From the NCBI GenBank assembly GCA_041562215.1, contig JBFEYJ010000107.1, positions 1 to 9,479 on the forward strand: DNA of 9,479 nucleotides. The letters run 5' to 3'. This stretch comes from JBFEYJ01 sp041562215. Lineage in GTDB: Bacteria; Pseudomonadota; Gammaproteobacteria; Thiohalomonadales; Thiohalomonadaceae. Shown in pieces: positions 1-6,263 of the stretch. The first letter of the stretch is position 1, and each line of letters starts with the position of its first letter. A program made the position numbers and the translations under genes. The notes beneath the pieces were generated by a model. The model did no database searches. It was given only the letters and a program-made list of their open reading frames with translations, and was not told where the DNA came from.

Positions 1-352
1 CCAGGGCCTGAAACAGGCCGGGATGGGCTTCTTCCATGCGTTCGCAGGGATCCGTCTCACCGGTAACTTCAAGTAGCGCCTCACCCAGTCTGATGCGTGA
101 GCCGGTGCTTTGATAGAGCGGCAATGCATCCACCAGCAGGTTGGCTCGGCGGGTCTGCCATGGAAGATCCACGCCGAGGACATCACAGGCGGCCCGCCAG
201 TCGGCCAGGCTCATCAGTGTGACCTGGCGCTTGCCGGGTTTGCCACGCCAGTCGCCGACGACACCCGAGTGGATGTTGAGCATCGCCTCGTTGTGCAGCG
301 AGATTTCACCCCGGCGGCATGATTTGACCGCGATACCGAGCAAACGTGCCAT
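1..352 (-). CDS. MOSC-domain protein, C-terminus cut by window edge
   Basis: The first 117 codons are present. MOSC domains are beta-barrel modules of molybdenum-cofactor sulfurases and of YiiM-like proteins, which transfer sulfur or reduce substrates at a molybdenum cofactor. The translation shows a GDWRGKPGKRQVTLMS block (about residues 33-48), a WQTRRANLLVDALPL block (65-79) and TGETDPCERM (97-106). Cys103 in this last block is at the place of the conserved MOSC cysteine. Known small MOSC proteins are about 150-160 aa, so only some 35-40 residues should lie beyond the left edge. The ATG overlaps the stop of the DUF1415 gene as TAATG, which fixes the start and suggests translational coupling. 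The substrate cannot be told from the sequence. Confidence 0.85.
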   Translation of the reverse strand, partial: MARLLGIAVKSCRRGEISLHNEAMLNIHSGVVGDWRGKPGKRQVTLMSLADWRAACDVLGVDLPWQTRRANLLVDALPLYQSTGSRIRLGEALLEVTGETDPCERMEEAHPGLFQAL

Positions 353-924
353 TACGGTTGTTCGAGTTGCATGCATTCGTCGAGAATGGCGCGTAGGTGA
401 TCGGCGCCAAGCTTTTCCATTTGTTCGATATTTTGCTCCGGGATGGCCTCGGGGCGCGGATATCCGGAGATGGCCTTTGCCACCCCTTCGACCCGTAGCA
501 GATGCAGGATCGGGTAGGGGGAGCGGTTGGTGTAGTTCTCGGCATCATCCGGAGCGGTGCCGGCGAACTGGTAGTGCGGGTGCAGGCTGGCCACCTGGAA
601 GTCATCACCGTACCCCCCCTGCTCCAGCAGCGCATCGACGACATCTAGAAAGTCGTTGTAGTCGAGAAAGTCCTGCAACACCCACGGATGGATCAGGACG
701 GTGGTTTCCACGGCCTGCGGATCGGCATCACGCAGGTGATCCAGTTCCTGCTGCAAATCGGCCAGCAGAGTTTCGGGGTCTGTCGCTTCACTCACCACAT
801 AGCGCACCTGCTCACCCGCGTAGGGCTTGCGGGCGAAAGGGCAGAGATTGAATTTGATCACCGTGCGCTCGATCCAGCAGCGTACCCTTGCAATCGCGAT
901 ATCTGGAGTGGGAATTCTATTCAT
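352..924 (-). CDS. DUF1415 family protein (190 aa)
   Basis: This is a full-length DUF1415 protein, a proteobacterial family of unknown biochemical role. Family blocks are visible in order: WIERTVIKFNLCPFARKPY (residues 17-35), LIHPWVLQDFLDYNDFLD (77-94), FQVASLHPHYQFAGT (109-123) and ENYTNRSPYPILHLLR (129-144). Cys28, the His-Pro-His of residues 115-117 and the acidic residues near 126-129 could form a polar or metal site, but that is inference. There is no signal peptide or membrane segment, so it should be cytosolic. A weak Shine-Dalgarno-like AAGGT lies about 11 bases before the ATG. It ends inside the start codon of the MOSC gene, so the two are probably co-translated and may act together. 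Confidence 0.9.
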   Translation of the reverse strand: MNRIPTPDIAIARVRCWIERTVIKFNLCPFARKPYAGEQVRYVVSEATDPETLLADLQQELDHLRDADPQAVETTVLIHPWVLQDFLDYNDFLDVVDALLEQGGYGDDFQVASLHPHYQFAGTAPDDAENYTNRSPYPILHLLRVEGVAKAISGYPRPEAIPEQNIEQMEKLGADHLRAILDECMQLEQP

Positions 925-1054
925 CTGTGTAGGATACCTTAAAATCAGTGTACTTCTGAGTTACTGGGGCTATTGCCGGTAAAAGGTTAAGGGGGGTAAA
1001 GCGAAATGACAGGGATACTAACGTTCCAACCTTTGCCCCTGAGTTTTCGTCTTC

Positions 1055-2299
1055 TCAAACATACTGTCCTGCACACCAGCCGGAGGCCCATGCCCACTGG
1101 AAGTTGTAGCCGCCGAGCCAGCCGGTGACATCAAGCACCTCGCCAATGAAGTAAAGGCCGGGAATGGTCTTGCTCTCCAGTGTCTTGGAGGAGACCGCAT
1201 CGCAGTCGATACCGCCTCGGGTAACCTCGGCGGTACGATAGCCTTCTGTCCCGCCCGGTGTGATGCTCCAGTGGTGTAGTTGCTGCCGGACTTCATTGAA
1301 CTGTGCCTTACTGAGCTGGGCCAGCGGCGTTTCCAGGAGCGCCTCTGGGAGCAGAGCCATCACCAGTCTCGTCGGTAATAGACGCCCGAGCAGGGTCTTG
1401 AGTTGTTGCCTGGGATGTTCCTGTCGGGTATTTTCGATGATTGCCTCAACCTCTTCCCCCGGTAGCCAGTCGATAGTGACGGCCTGCCCTGCCTGCCAGT
1501 AGTTGGAGACCTGGAGTATCGCCGGGCCGCTGAGGCCTCGGTGGGTGAATAGTACATTCTCACGAAAGGCTTTGCCTCCGGCTTCAACCATAGCGTCCAC
1601 CGCGATCCCGGAGAGGGGCGCAAGCCGCTCCCTGTCCTGTGGTTGCAGCGTGAATGGCACCAGCCCGGCCGAGGGGGGCCACACCTTGATGCCGAACTGC
1701 TCGGCGATACGATAGCCGAATGGGCTGGAGCCCATGCTGGGAATGGATAGCCCGCCAGTGGCAATCACCAGTGAGTGGCATCGGTAGTCGCCCCGGGAGG
1801 TGTGTAGCAGAAAGCCGCCCTGATCTTTGCTGGCTTGCTGAGCTGAAGTGTGATCGGCGCTAACGTCAGGATTGTGCTGAGGGCCTAAGGTGTGTTCGAT
1901 ATTCTCAATGGTGGTCTTCAGCTGGAGTGAGACGCCGGCATCGCGGCCTTCGGCCAGCAGCATATCGAGGATCTCTTTAGCGCTTTCATCACAGAATAGC
2001 TGACCATGTTCGCGCTCGTGGTAGGGGATGTGGTAGCGCTCGACAAGCGCGATGAAATCCCACTGGGTAAAGCGGCTAAGGGCTGATTTGACGAAGTGCG
2101 GGTTGTGTGACAGATAATTGGCCGGGCTGACGTCGTAATTGGTGAAATTGCAGCGCCCGCCGCCGGACATGCGGATCTTGCTGCCCGCCTTGCGTGCATG
2201 GTCGAGCACCACCACCCGGCGGCCGCGTTTGCCTGCCTCGATGGCGCACATCAGTCCGGCGGCGCCGGCGCCGATTATAATGACATCATACTGGTTCAT
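1055..2299 (-). CDS. HI0933/YhiN-family FAD-dependent oxidoreductase
   Basis: A 414-aa flavoprotein of the HI0933 family (E. coli YhiN type), predicted to bind FAD and probably NAD(P)H; its physiological substrate is not established. The N-terminus has the dinucleotide-binding GAGAAG (residues 10-15), followed by the acidic end of strand two in VVVLDHARKAGSKI and the family signature SGGGRCNFTN (45-54). The middle contains ATGGLSIPSMGSSPFGYRIA, and the C-terminus has GLYFIGEVLDVTGWLGGYN, the second FAD-contacting block. A stretch around residues 150-175 (HNPDVSADHTSAQQASKDQ) looks like a low-conservation loop insertion. The frame extends upstream to a TTG at 2335, but the ATG at 2299 is chosen because MNQYDVIIIG puts the Rossmann strand at the normal distance from the start. 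No strong Shine-Dalgarno is seen before it. It is divergent from the gene at 2407. Confidence 0.9.
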   Translation of the reverse strand: MNQYDVIIIGAGAAGLMCAIEAGKRGRRVVVLDHARKAGSKIRMSGGGRCNFTNYDVSPANYLSHNPHFVKSALSRFTQWDFIALVERYHIPYHEREHGQLFCDESAKEILDMLLAEGRDAGVSLQLKTTIENIEHTLGPQHNPDVSADHTSAQQASKDQGGFLLHTSRGDYRCHSLVIATGGLSIPSMGSSPFGYRIAEQFGIKVWPPSAGLVPFTLQPQDRERLAPLSGIAVDAMVEAGGKAFRENVLFTHRGLSGPAILQVSNYWQAGQAVTIDWLPGEEVEAIIENTRQEHPRQQLKTLLGRLLPTRLVMALLPEALLETPLAQLSKAQFNEVRQQLHHWSITPGGTEGYRTAEVTRGGIDCDAVSSKTLESKTIPGLYFIGEVLDVTGWLGGYNFQWAWASGWCAGQYV

Positions 2300-2406
2300 G
2301 CAGGGGTTTTTTGTCGTCGGAGTCGCAAAGAACAATTACGCCAGTATACAGTAGTGGTTGGTGGCTTATACTCGGCCAAGCTGTGGCGTAAAGACGGAGA
2401 AGGCGG
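2300..2406. promoter_or_regulatory. Divergent intergenic region with candidate -10 boxes
   Basis: This gap separates the flavoprotein gene (leftward) from the plus-strand gene at 2407, so it should hold promoters for both. TATACT lies on the plus strand at 2367-2372, and another TATACT lies on the minus strand at 2348-2343. Neither has a good TTGACA-like -35 box at 17 bases, so the promoter positions are tentative. The plus-strand gene has GGAG at 2396-2399, seven bases before its ATG, as ribosome binding site. Confidence 0.35.
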
Positions 2407-2790
2407 ATGAATGTAGTGGTTGTTGATAGCGCCCACCTGGCGGGAGAGGTGGATTTTCCCATGATCGACCTGCCGAAGTTCGGTTGGCAGCAGTATCCCG
2501 GGCTCAAACCGGAGGAGATCGCCGAGCGCTGCTGGCGTGCCGATATTATCGTGACGGTAACGACCCCGATCGATCAGGCGGTGATCGACAAGGCGTTCAA
2601 GCTCAAGCTTATCGCTGTCGCCGGGAATGACGGCGATCTGATCGATAAGGCGGCGGCGGAGGCACGGGGAATCAAGGTGACGACGGTGTCTGACTTGAGG
2701 CCCGATGATGCGGCAAGCAGCCAGGCTATTTGCGACAGGGTAGTGGAGAATATCAATCGTTTTATCCGCGAGCTGGAACAAACGTCTTAG
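2407..2790 (+). CDS. Stand-alone N-terminal domain of a D-2-hydroxyacid dehydrogenase (127 aa)
   Basis: The protein resembles only the first, substrate-side domain of D-isomer-specific 2-hydroxyacid dehydrogenases (glycerate dehydrogenase/hydroxypyruvate reductase type). Visible are the early IDLPKFGWQQYPGLKPEEIAE segment, the domain core ADIIVTVTTPIDQAVIDKA (about residues 45-63) with LKLIAVAGNDGDLIDKAAAE after it, and RGIKVTTVSD (87-96). In full-length enzymes (about 310-330 aa) an NAD-binding Rossmann domain with GxGxxG follows; here the protein stops after a helix ending NRFIRELEQTS. The catalytic Arg, Glu and His of the missing part are therefore absent, and dehydrogenase activity is unlikely. 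The gene has a good Shine-Dalgarno (GGAG, seven-base spacer), a clean start and stop, and is followed 33 bases later by yajD, so it looks maintained and not decayed. A binding or regulatory role is possible but not shown. Confidence 0.75.
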   Translation: MNVVVVDSAHLAGEVDFPMIDLPKFGWQQYPGLKPEEIAERCWRADIIVTVTTPIDQAVIDKAFKLKLIAVAGNDGDLIDKAAAEARGIKVTTVSDLRPDDAASSQAICDRVVENINRFIRELEQTS

Positions 2791-2808
2791 CACGGGTTCA
2801 TAGGATAT

Positions 2809-2814
2809 AGGAGG
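2809..2814 (+). promoter_or_regulatory. Strong ribosome binding site of the yajD-like gene
   Basis: A perfect AGGAGG stands nine bases before the ATG at 2824, which fixes that start and predicts efficient translation. It lies in the 33-base gap after the dehydrogenase-domain gene, so the two genes may share one transcript. Confidence 0.8.
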
Positions 2815-2823
2815 GATTAGAAG

Positions 2824-3225
2824 ATGGGCAAAAAGATACGCAAGGCCGGTGACGCCATTGACCACAATAAACTCGATCAGGTGGTCGCCGACGCCAGACG
2901 GGCGGCGGAGAAGCGGCTTGAGGGCTATCGCGAACAGTCGTTGAGGCTGCACCCCTGGATTTGTGGCCGCTGTAGCCGTGAGTTCACCCGAGAGAATCTG
3001 CATGAGCTGACTGTGCATCATAAGGACCACAATCACGACAATAACCCGCCGGATGGCAGCAATTGGGAAAACCTTTGCCTCTATTGCCACGACAACGAGC
3101 ACCAGCGCTATGTGGATAAGGTTCGTGGTTATGACGGCTTGGCTGCGCCTGAGCAGAAAGCGGCCACCTTCAATCCGTTTGCCGATCTGGCCTCAATGTT
3201 GAAGCAAAAGGATAGTGATGATTAG
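2824..3225 (+). CDS. yajD: YajD-family HNH nuclease (133 aa)
   Basis: A small HNH endonuclease-fold protein closely resembling E. coli YajD. The zinc-ribbon cysteines are Cys47/Cys50 in HPWICGRCSREF and Cys85/Cys88 in NLCLYCHDNEH. The HNH core is LTVHHKDHNHDNNP (residues 62-75, His65-His66), Asn80 in DGSNWENL, and His89/His93. The family's C-terminal NPFADL motif is present near residues 117-122. Compared with E. coli YajD the N-terminus is longer by about 15-20 residues (a lysine-rich MGKKIRKAG start and a charged helix), but the AGGAGG site supports this start. Its cellular substrate is unknown. It could cleave or nick nucleic acid in the cytosol; no restriction, phage or toxin partner is adjacent. 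Confidence 0.9.
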   Translation: MGKKIRKAGDAIDHNKLDQVVADARRAAEKRLEGYREQSLRLHPWICGRCSREFTRENLHELTVHHKDHNHDNNPPDGSNWENLCLYCHDNEHQRYVDKVRGYDGLAAPEQKAATFNPFADLASMLKQKDSDD

Positions 3226-3288
3226 TCCGCTGATCCGGGTTGCATAAAGAGTTGCCTGGCGAAAAAGACTCCCAAGATGACGAGAGAC

Positions 3289-3504
3289 TCAGGGCTTACA
3301 GAATGTGCAGACCGTATGTCGCCTATTCAGGCGCTGTAATGAGGTTTGGACGAAGGCCATCACTTCATCCATTGAGCCCCGCCGTGTACCGGTGATCTCG
3401 GTGATATGGTTGGCGATGGTGTACTGGTACCAGCGGCCCCTATATTCAGGGAGCGGCGGTTTTATTTGTTGAATAGTGACAATCTCGAATTCCCATGAGC
3501 CCAT
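3289..3504 (-). CDS. Small hypothetical protein with C-terminal CxxC (71 aa)
   Basis: I do not recognise the family with certainty. The gene looks real because AGAGGT (3517-3512 on the minus strand) stands seven bases before the ATG, no other gene overlaps it, and the protein has a folded-domain look. The N-terminal half, WEFEIVTIQQIKPPLPEYRG then RWYQYTIANHITEITGTRRG, reads as beta strands rich in aromatic residues. It is followed by an amphipathic helix (MDEVMAFVQTSLQRLNRR, residues 45-62) and a tail, HTVCTFCKP, with Cys66 and Cys69 as CxxC. It has no signal peptide or membrane segment. It converges with yajD (63-base gap, no clear terminator). A redox or metal-binding tail is possible but unproven. 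Confidence 0.65.
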   Translation of the reverse strand: MGSWEFEIVTIQQIKPPLPEYRGRWYQYTIANHITEITGTRRGSMDEVMAFVQTSLQRLNRRHTVCTFCKP

Positions 3505-3812
3505 GTCTTTGACCTCTAGTCAGGGTTGATGGCATTACTTCTCAAGCAGGATGTTGAAAGGGCCTCAAGTAGCGAGATCCGGTGTTAAAAGGCTGCTAAT
3601 CCGCTCATTTACTGCAGTGAAACGGCATGATTTCGCCGTTGTTCCTTGTCCCATACTTGCCTGAGATATCCATACAACCTGTTAGTGAACCGCGTTGAAT
3701 TCTAGGCGTGGTAGATGTCAGGCGTATGAAGGTTTGGTGTCACTACCGAGACACCGGCGGTTAGCTGTTCACACCCGCTGTAAGCTCGGGCCAACACTGA
3801 TATGATTCCCTT
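3505..3812. other. 308-base gap without a gene; two short inverted repeats
   Basis: No convincing open frame, RNA gene or strong sigma70 promoter is seen. It lies between the start of the small minus-strand gene and the start of the invertase, so it should contain promoters in both directions. Two inverted repeats stand out: AACGGC/GCCGTT at 3621-3626 and 3635-3640, and GGTGTC/GACACC at 3736-3741 and 3750-3755, each with an eight-base spacer. Neither is followed by a T-run, so they are not typical terminators; they could be operator sites or chance. No Shine-Dalgarno is visible before the invertase ATG. Confidence 0.5.
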
Positions 3813-5171
3813 ATGCCATATGATTCAGCTATCCGGCTGTTGGAACAGTCAGTACTTTACTTCGAGGGCCGGCCTGTCGGTACCGCGGCCGCTTGTGATC
3901 CGCGCCCGGCTGCGGCCAATTACAACGAGTGCTTTGTGCGCGATTTCGTGCCCTCCGCACTGGTCTTTCTGATGCGCGGCGACCATGAGATCGTGCGCAA
4001 TTTTCTCACCACGGTCATGGGGCTTCGCACCCAGCAGCCTGTGTTGCCGGGTCATCAGCGCGCCACTGGCCTGATGCCCGCCAGTTTTCGTATCGTGCAT
4101 GAGAATGGTAAGGAGCGGTTGCTGGCGGACTTTGGTGAGTTGGCGATAGGTCGTGTGGCGCCGGTAGACTCGGCGATGTGGTGGATGTTCCTGCTGCGTG
4201 CTTACGTAAGGATTAGTGGCGATGAGGCCTTCGCCCGACTGCCATCGATCCAGGAGTGCATGCGCCAGACCATGGAGCTCTACCTTAAGGAGAGCTTTGA
4301 GTCGGCGCCGACCATGTTGGTGCCGGACGGCTCGTTCATGATCGACCGGCGCATGGGTGTTCACGGCCATCCACTGGAGATCCAGGCGCTCTACTACGGT
4401 ATGCTGCGCACTGCCTATGAGCTGCTGCGTGAAGGCCCTGAGAACGAAAAGTTGCGTGAGATGCTCGCGATCCGCAGTAACTCAATACGTGCTTATGTGC
4501 GTATCTACTACTGGATGGGGCGTGACCGTCTCAACGAGATCCATCGCTATCACTCTGAAGAGTTTGGTATCGATGCGCGTAACGTGTTGAATGTCTATCC
4601 AGAGAGCATTCCGGACTGGATCGACGGCTGGCTGAAGCCCGGTAGTGGTTATCTGGTGGGCAACGTCGGTCCCAGCCGTATTGATTTTCGTTTTTTTGCC
4701 CTCGGTAACCTGCTGGCGATCCTGTTCGGCTTGGCCACCGATGATGAGGCACAGGCAATCATGCGCCTTTATCATCAGCACTGGGATGAGCTGGTAGGTG
4801 AGATGCCGTTAAAGATCGTCTACCCGGCGGTAACCGGTGCTGAGTGGGAGTTCATGACCGGAAGTGATCCGAAAAACACCGCCTGGTCCTACCATAACGG
4901 TGGTAACTGGCCGGTGTTGCTGTGGCCGTTCATCGGTGCGGCCAGGCGTACCGGACGCCTTGATCTGGCAGAGCGCGCGATGTATGAGATTGGGGAACGA
5001 TTGATGGCAGATATTTGGCCGGAGTATTACGATGGACGGCTGGGCAGCCTGGTCGGTCGGCGTGCCAATAGCAATCAGGTGTGGAGCGCCACTGCCTATC
5101 TGGTTGCGCATGAATTGATGGAAAATCCCGCCGCCGGTGAGCTGTTCGGTTGCATGTTATTTGAAAGCTGA
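3813..5171 (+). CDS. GH100 neutral/alkaline invertase (452 aa)
   Basis: This enzyme is predicted to hydrolyse sucrose to glucose and fructose in the cytosol, as in plant and cyanobacterial alkaline/neutral invertases. GH100 signatures run the whole length: NYNECFVRDFVPSAL (residues 36-50), TGLMPASFRI (85-94), DFGELAIGRVAPVDSAMWW (106-124), DGSFMIDRRMGVHGHPLEIQ (172-191), RIDFRFFALGNLLAIL (289-304), ELVGEMPLKIVYPA (326-339), DPKNTAWSYHNGGNWPVLLW (352-371) and WPEYYDGRLGSLVGR (402-416). Asp178 in MIDRRMG and Glu404 in WPEYYDG match the catalytic acid and nucleophile pair known from the Anabaena enzyme (Asp188/Glu414), with the same offset of ten. Length is close to the cyanobacterial enzymes, with no transit peptide. 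An in-frame stop at 3798-3800 and no intervening start fix the ATG at 3813, although no Shine-Dalgarno is seen. No sucrose transport or synthesis gene is adjacent. Confidence 0.95.
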   Translation: MPYDSAIRLLEQSVLYFEGRPVGTAAACDPRPAAANYNECFVRDFVPSALVFLMRGDHEIVRNFLTTVMGLRTQQPVLPGHQRATGLMPASFRIVHENGKERLLADFGELAIGRVAPVDSAMWWMFLLRAYVRISGDEAFARLPSIQECMRQTMELYLKESFESAPTMLVPDGSFMIDRRMGVHGHPLEIQALYYGMLRTAYELLREGPENEKLREMLAIRSNSIRAYVRIYYWMGRDRLNEIHRYHSEEFGIDARNVLNVYPESIPDWIDGWLKPGSGYLVGNVGPSRIDFRFFALGNLLAILFGLATDDEAQAIMRLYHQHWDELVGEMPLKIVYPAVTGAEWEFMTGSDPKNTAWSYHNGGNWPVLLWPFIGAARRTGRLDLAERAMYEIGERLMADIWPEYYDGRLGSLVGRRANSNQVWSATAYLVAHELMENPAAGELFGCMLFES

Positions 5172-5275
5172 CACGCTATAGGAATGGACAATTGTGATAA
5201 ATTCCCGCTCTATAAGTATGGATAATAAAGAATAAGAAAAAGCCGTGATCATTGAATGTCACTTCCACCTTGCGC
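5172..5275 (+). promoter_or_regulatory. AT-rich spacer, candidate murI promoter
   Basis: This stretch is clearly richer in A and T than the flanking genes. It contains TTGTGA (5192-5197), TATAAG (5211-5216) and GATAAT (5221-5226), which look like promoter elements, but no pair has the standard 16-18 base spacing. No terminator hairpin for the invertase gene is seen. Confidence 0.3.
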
Positions 5276-6127
5276 ATGGATAGCGGTTCCGTGACCGACC
5301 CCGTTACCCAAGCCCCCATTACTCTGGCGCCTATCGGCGTATTTGATTCCGGAGCCGGCGGCTTATCGGTCTTGCGGCAGATCCATACCTTGCTTCCGCA
5401 GGAGTCGTTGTTCTATGCGGCCGATACCGCGCATATTCCCTATGGTGACAAAACGCCGTCATTCGTTAGAGAGCGGGTAAATGTTGTGGCCGAAATGCTG
5501 GTCGACCTCGGCGCCAAGTCGCTGGTGGTGGCCTGCAACACGGCCACTGCGGCGGCGGTTGAATCATTGCGTCAGCGTTTCGCAATGCCCGTGATCGGTA
5601 TGGAGCCTGGGGTCAAGCCGGCGGTGGAGTGTAGCCGGAGCGGCGTCGTCGGCATTCTTGCCACCGAAGGGATGGTGCGTAGCAACCGTATGGCCGAGTT
5701 GGTGCAGCGCTTTGCCCATGGCCGGGAGGTCATTATCCAGGCCTGTCCCGGTTTGGTCGAACAGGTAGAACGCCACGCCCTGCAGAGTCCGGAAACGGTA
5801 AGATTGCTCCAGGCCTATCTGGCCCCGATTCTTGAGCGCGGCGCTGACACACTGGTGCTTGGTTGCACCCACTATCCTTTTCTGTTGCCTGCGATTAAGA
5901 GGTTGGTGGGTGCGCAAGTAAAGGTAATAGACACCGCTTCGGCGATTGCCCGCCAGTTGCAGGCGCAGCTGCATCAGCATAGCTTGCTTAATGAGTCAGG
6001 GATCGCCGGGCGTTTGCGCTTTTTCAGCACCGGTTCGATGCAGGAACAGGCCGAGTTGTTCAGTTGTCTCTGGGGTGAGCCGGTCGAGGTCGAGCCATTG
6101 TTCGGATACAAGCAGGCGCAAAGGTGA
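5276..6127 (+). CDS. murI: Glutamate racemase
   Basis: Glutamate racemase interconverts L- and D-glutamate and supplies D-glutamate to MurD in cytosolic peptidoglycan precursor synthesis. The N-terminal IGVFDSGAGGLSVL, FYAADTAHIPYGDK, the first catalytic cysteine in VVACNTATA and the second in LGCTHYPFLLPAI are all present; counted from the ATG at 5276 these are Cys87 and Cys197. VIGMEPGVKPA and GILATEGMVRS complete the family pattern, and the 283-aa length is normal. The frame is open back to a TTG at 5252 (291 aa); the ATG is preferred because it places the first strand nearer the usual distance from the start, but neither start has a good Shine-Dalgarno. The same-strand kinase follows with a gap of at least 46 bases, so co-transcription is possible. 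Confidence 0.95.
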   Translation: MDSGSVTDPVTQAPITLAPIGVFDSGAGGLSVLRQIHTLLPQESLFYAADTAHIPYGDKTPSFVRERVNVVAEMLVDLGAKSLVVACNTATAAAVESLRQRFAMPVIGMEPGVKPAVECSRSGVVGILATEGMVRSNRMAELVQRFAHGREVIIQACPGLVEQVERHALQSPETVRLLQAYLAPILERGADTLVLGCTHYPFLLPAIKRLVGAQVKVIDTASAIARQLQAQLHQHSLLNESGIAGRLRFFSTGSMQEQAELFSCLWGEPVEVEPLFGYKQAQR

Positions 6128-6263
6128 TGCCGGTGCACAGAGGCATCAGTCGTAGAGAAAGCAAACACAATATATGTTTCGAACCTGGCCGTTGCAGGCG
6201 CTCAAATGCGTAAAACAGCGAAAAGTCAGGAACGGATATTTCATCGAAGCAGTGGTTGAAGGG

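Noticed and set aside
141..851. Plus-strand open frame of 236 codons opposite DUF1415 and MOSC
   Set aside because: The translation is rich in Arg, Pro and Gly with no domain pattern, as expected for an antisense shadow of GC-rich genes.
2791..2823. Frameshift as the cause of the short dehydrogenase-domain protein
   Set aside because: The 33 bases after the stop hold a ribosome binding site and then yajD; no frame continues the NAD-binding domain.
2296..3102. Long minus-strand open frame (268 codons) across the dehydrogenase-domain and yajD genes
   Set aside because: It is antisense to two genes with clear family motifs and good ribosome binding sites, and its translation resembles no family.
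3226..3288. Bidirectional terminator between yajD and the converging small gene
   Set aside because: A TTTTT is present on the minus strand, but the bases before it form only short or direct repeats, not a stable stem.
3849..4370. Minus-strand open frame of 173 codons inside the invertase gene
   Set aside because: It is antisense to the strongly conserved GH100 blocks.
6174..6263. N-terminal extension of the kinase from the ATG at 6174
   Set aside because: The 30 residues are basic and unlike the start of related sensors, and the Shine-Dalgarno is weak; the possibility is kept in the kinase entry.
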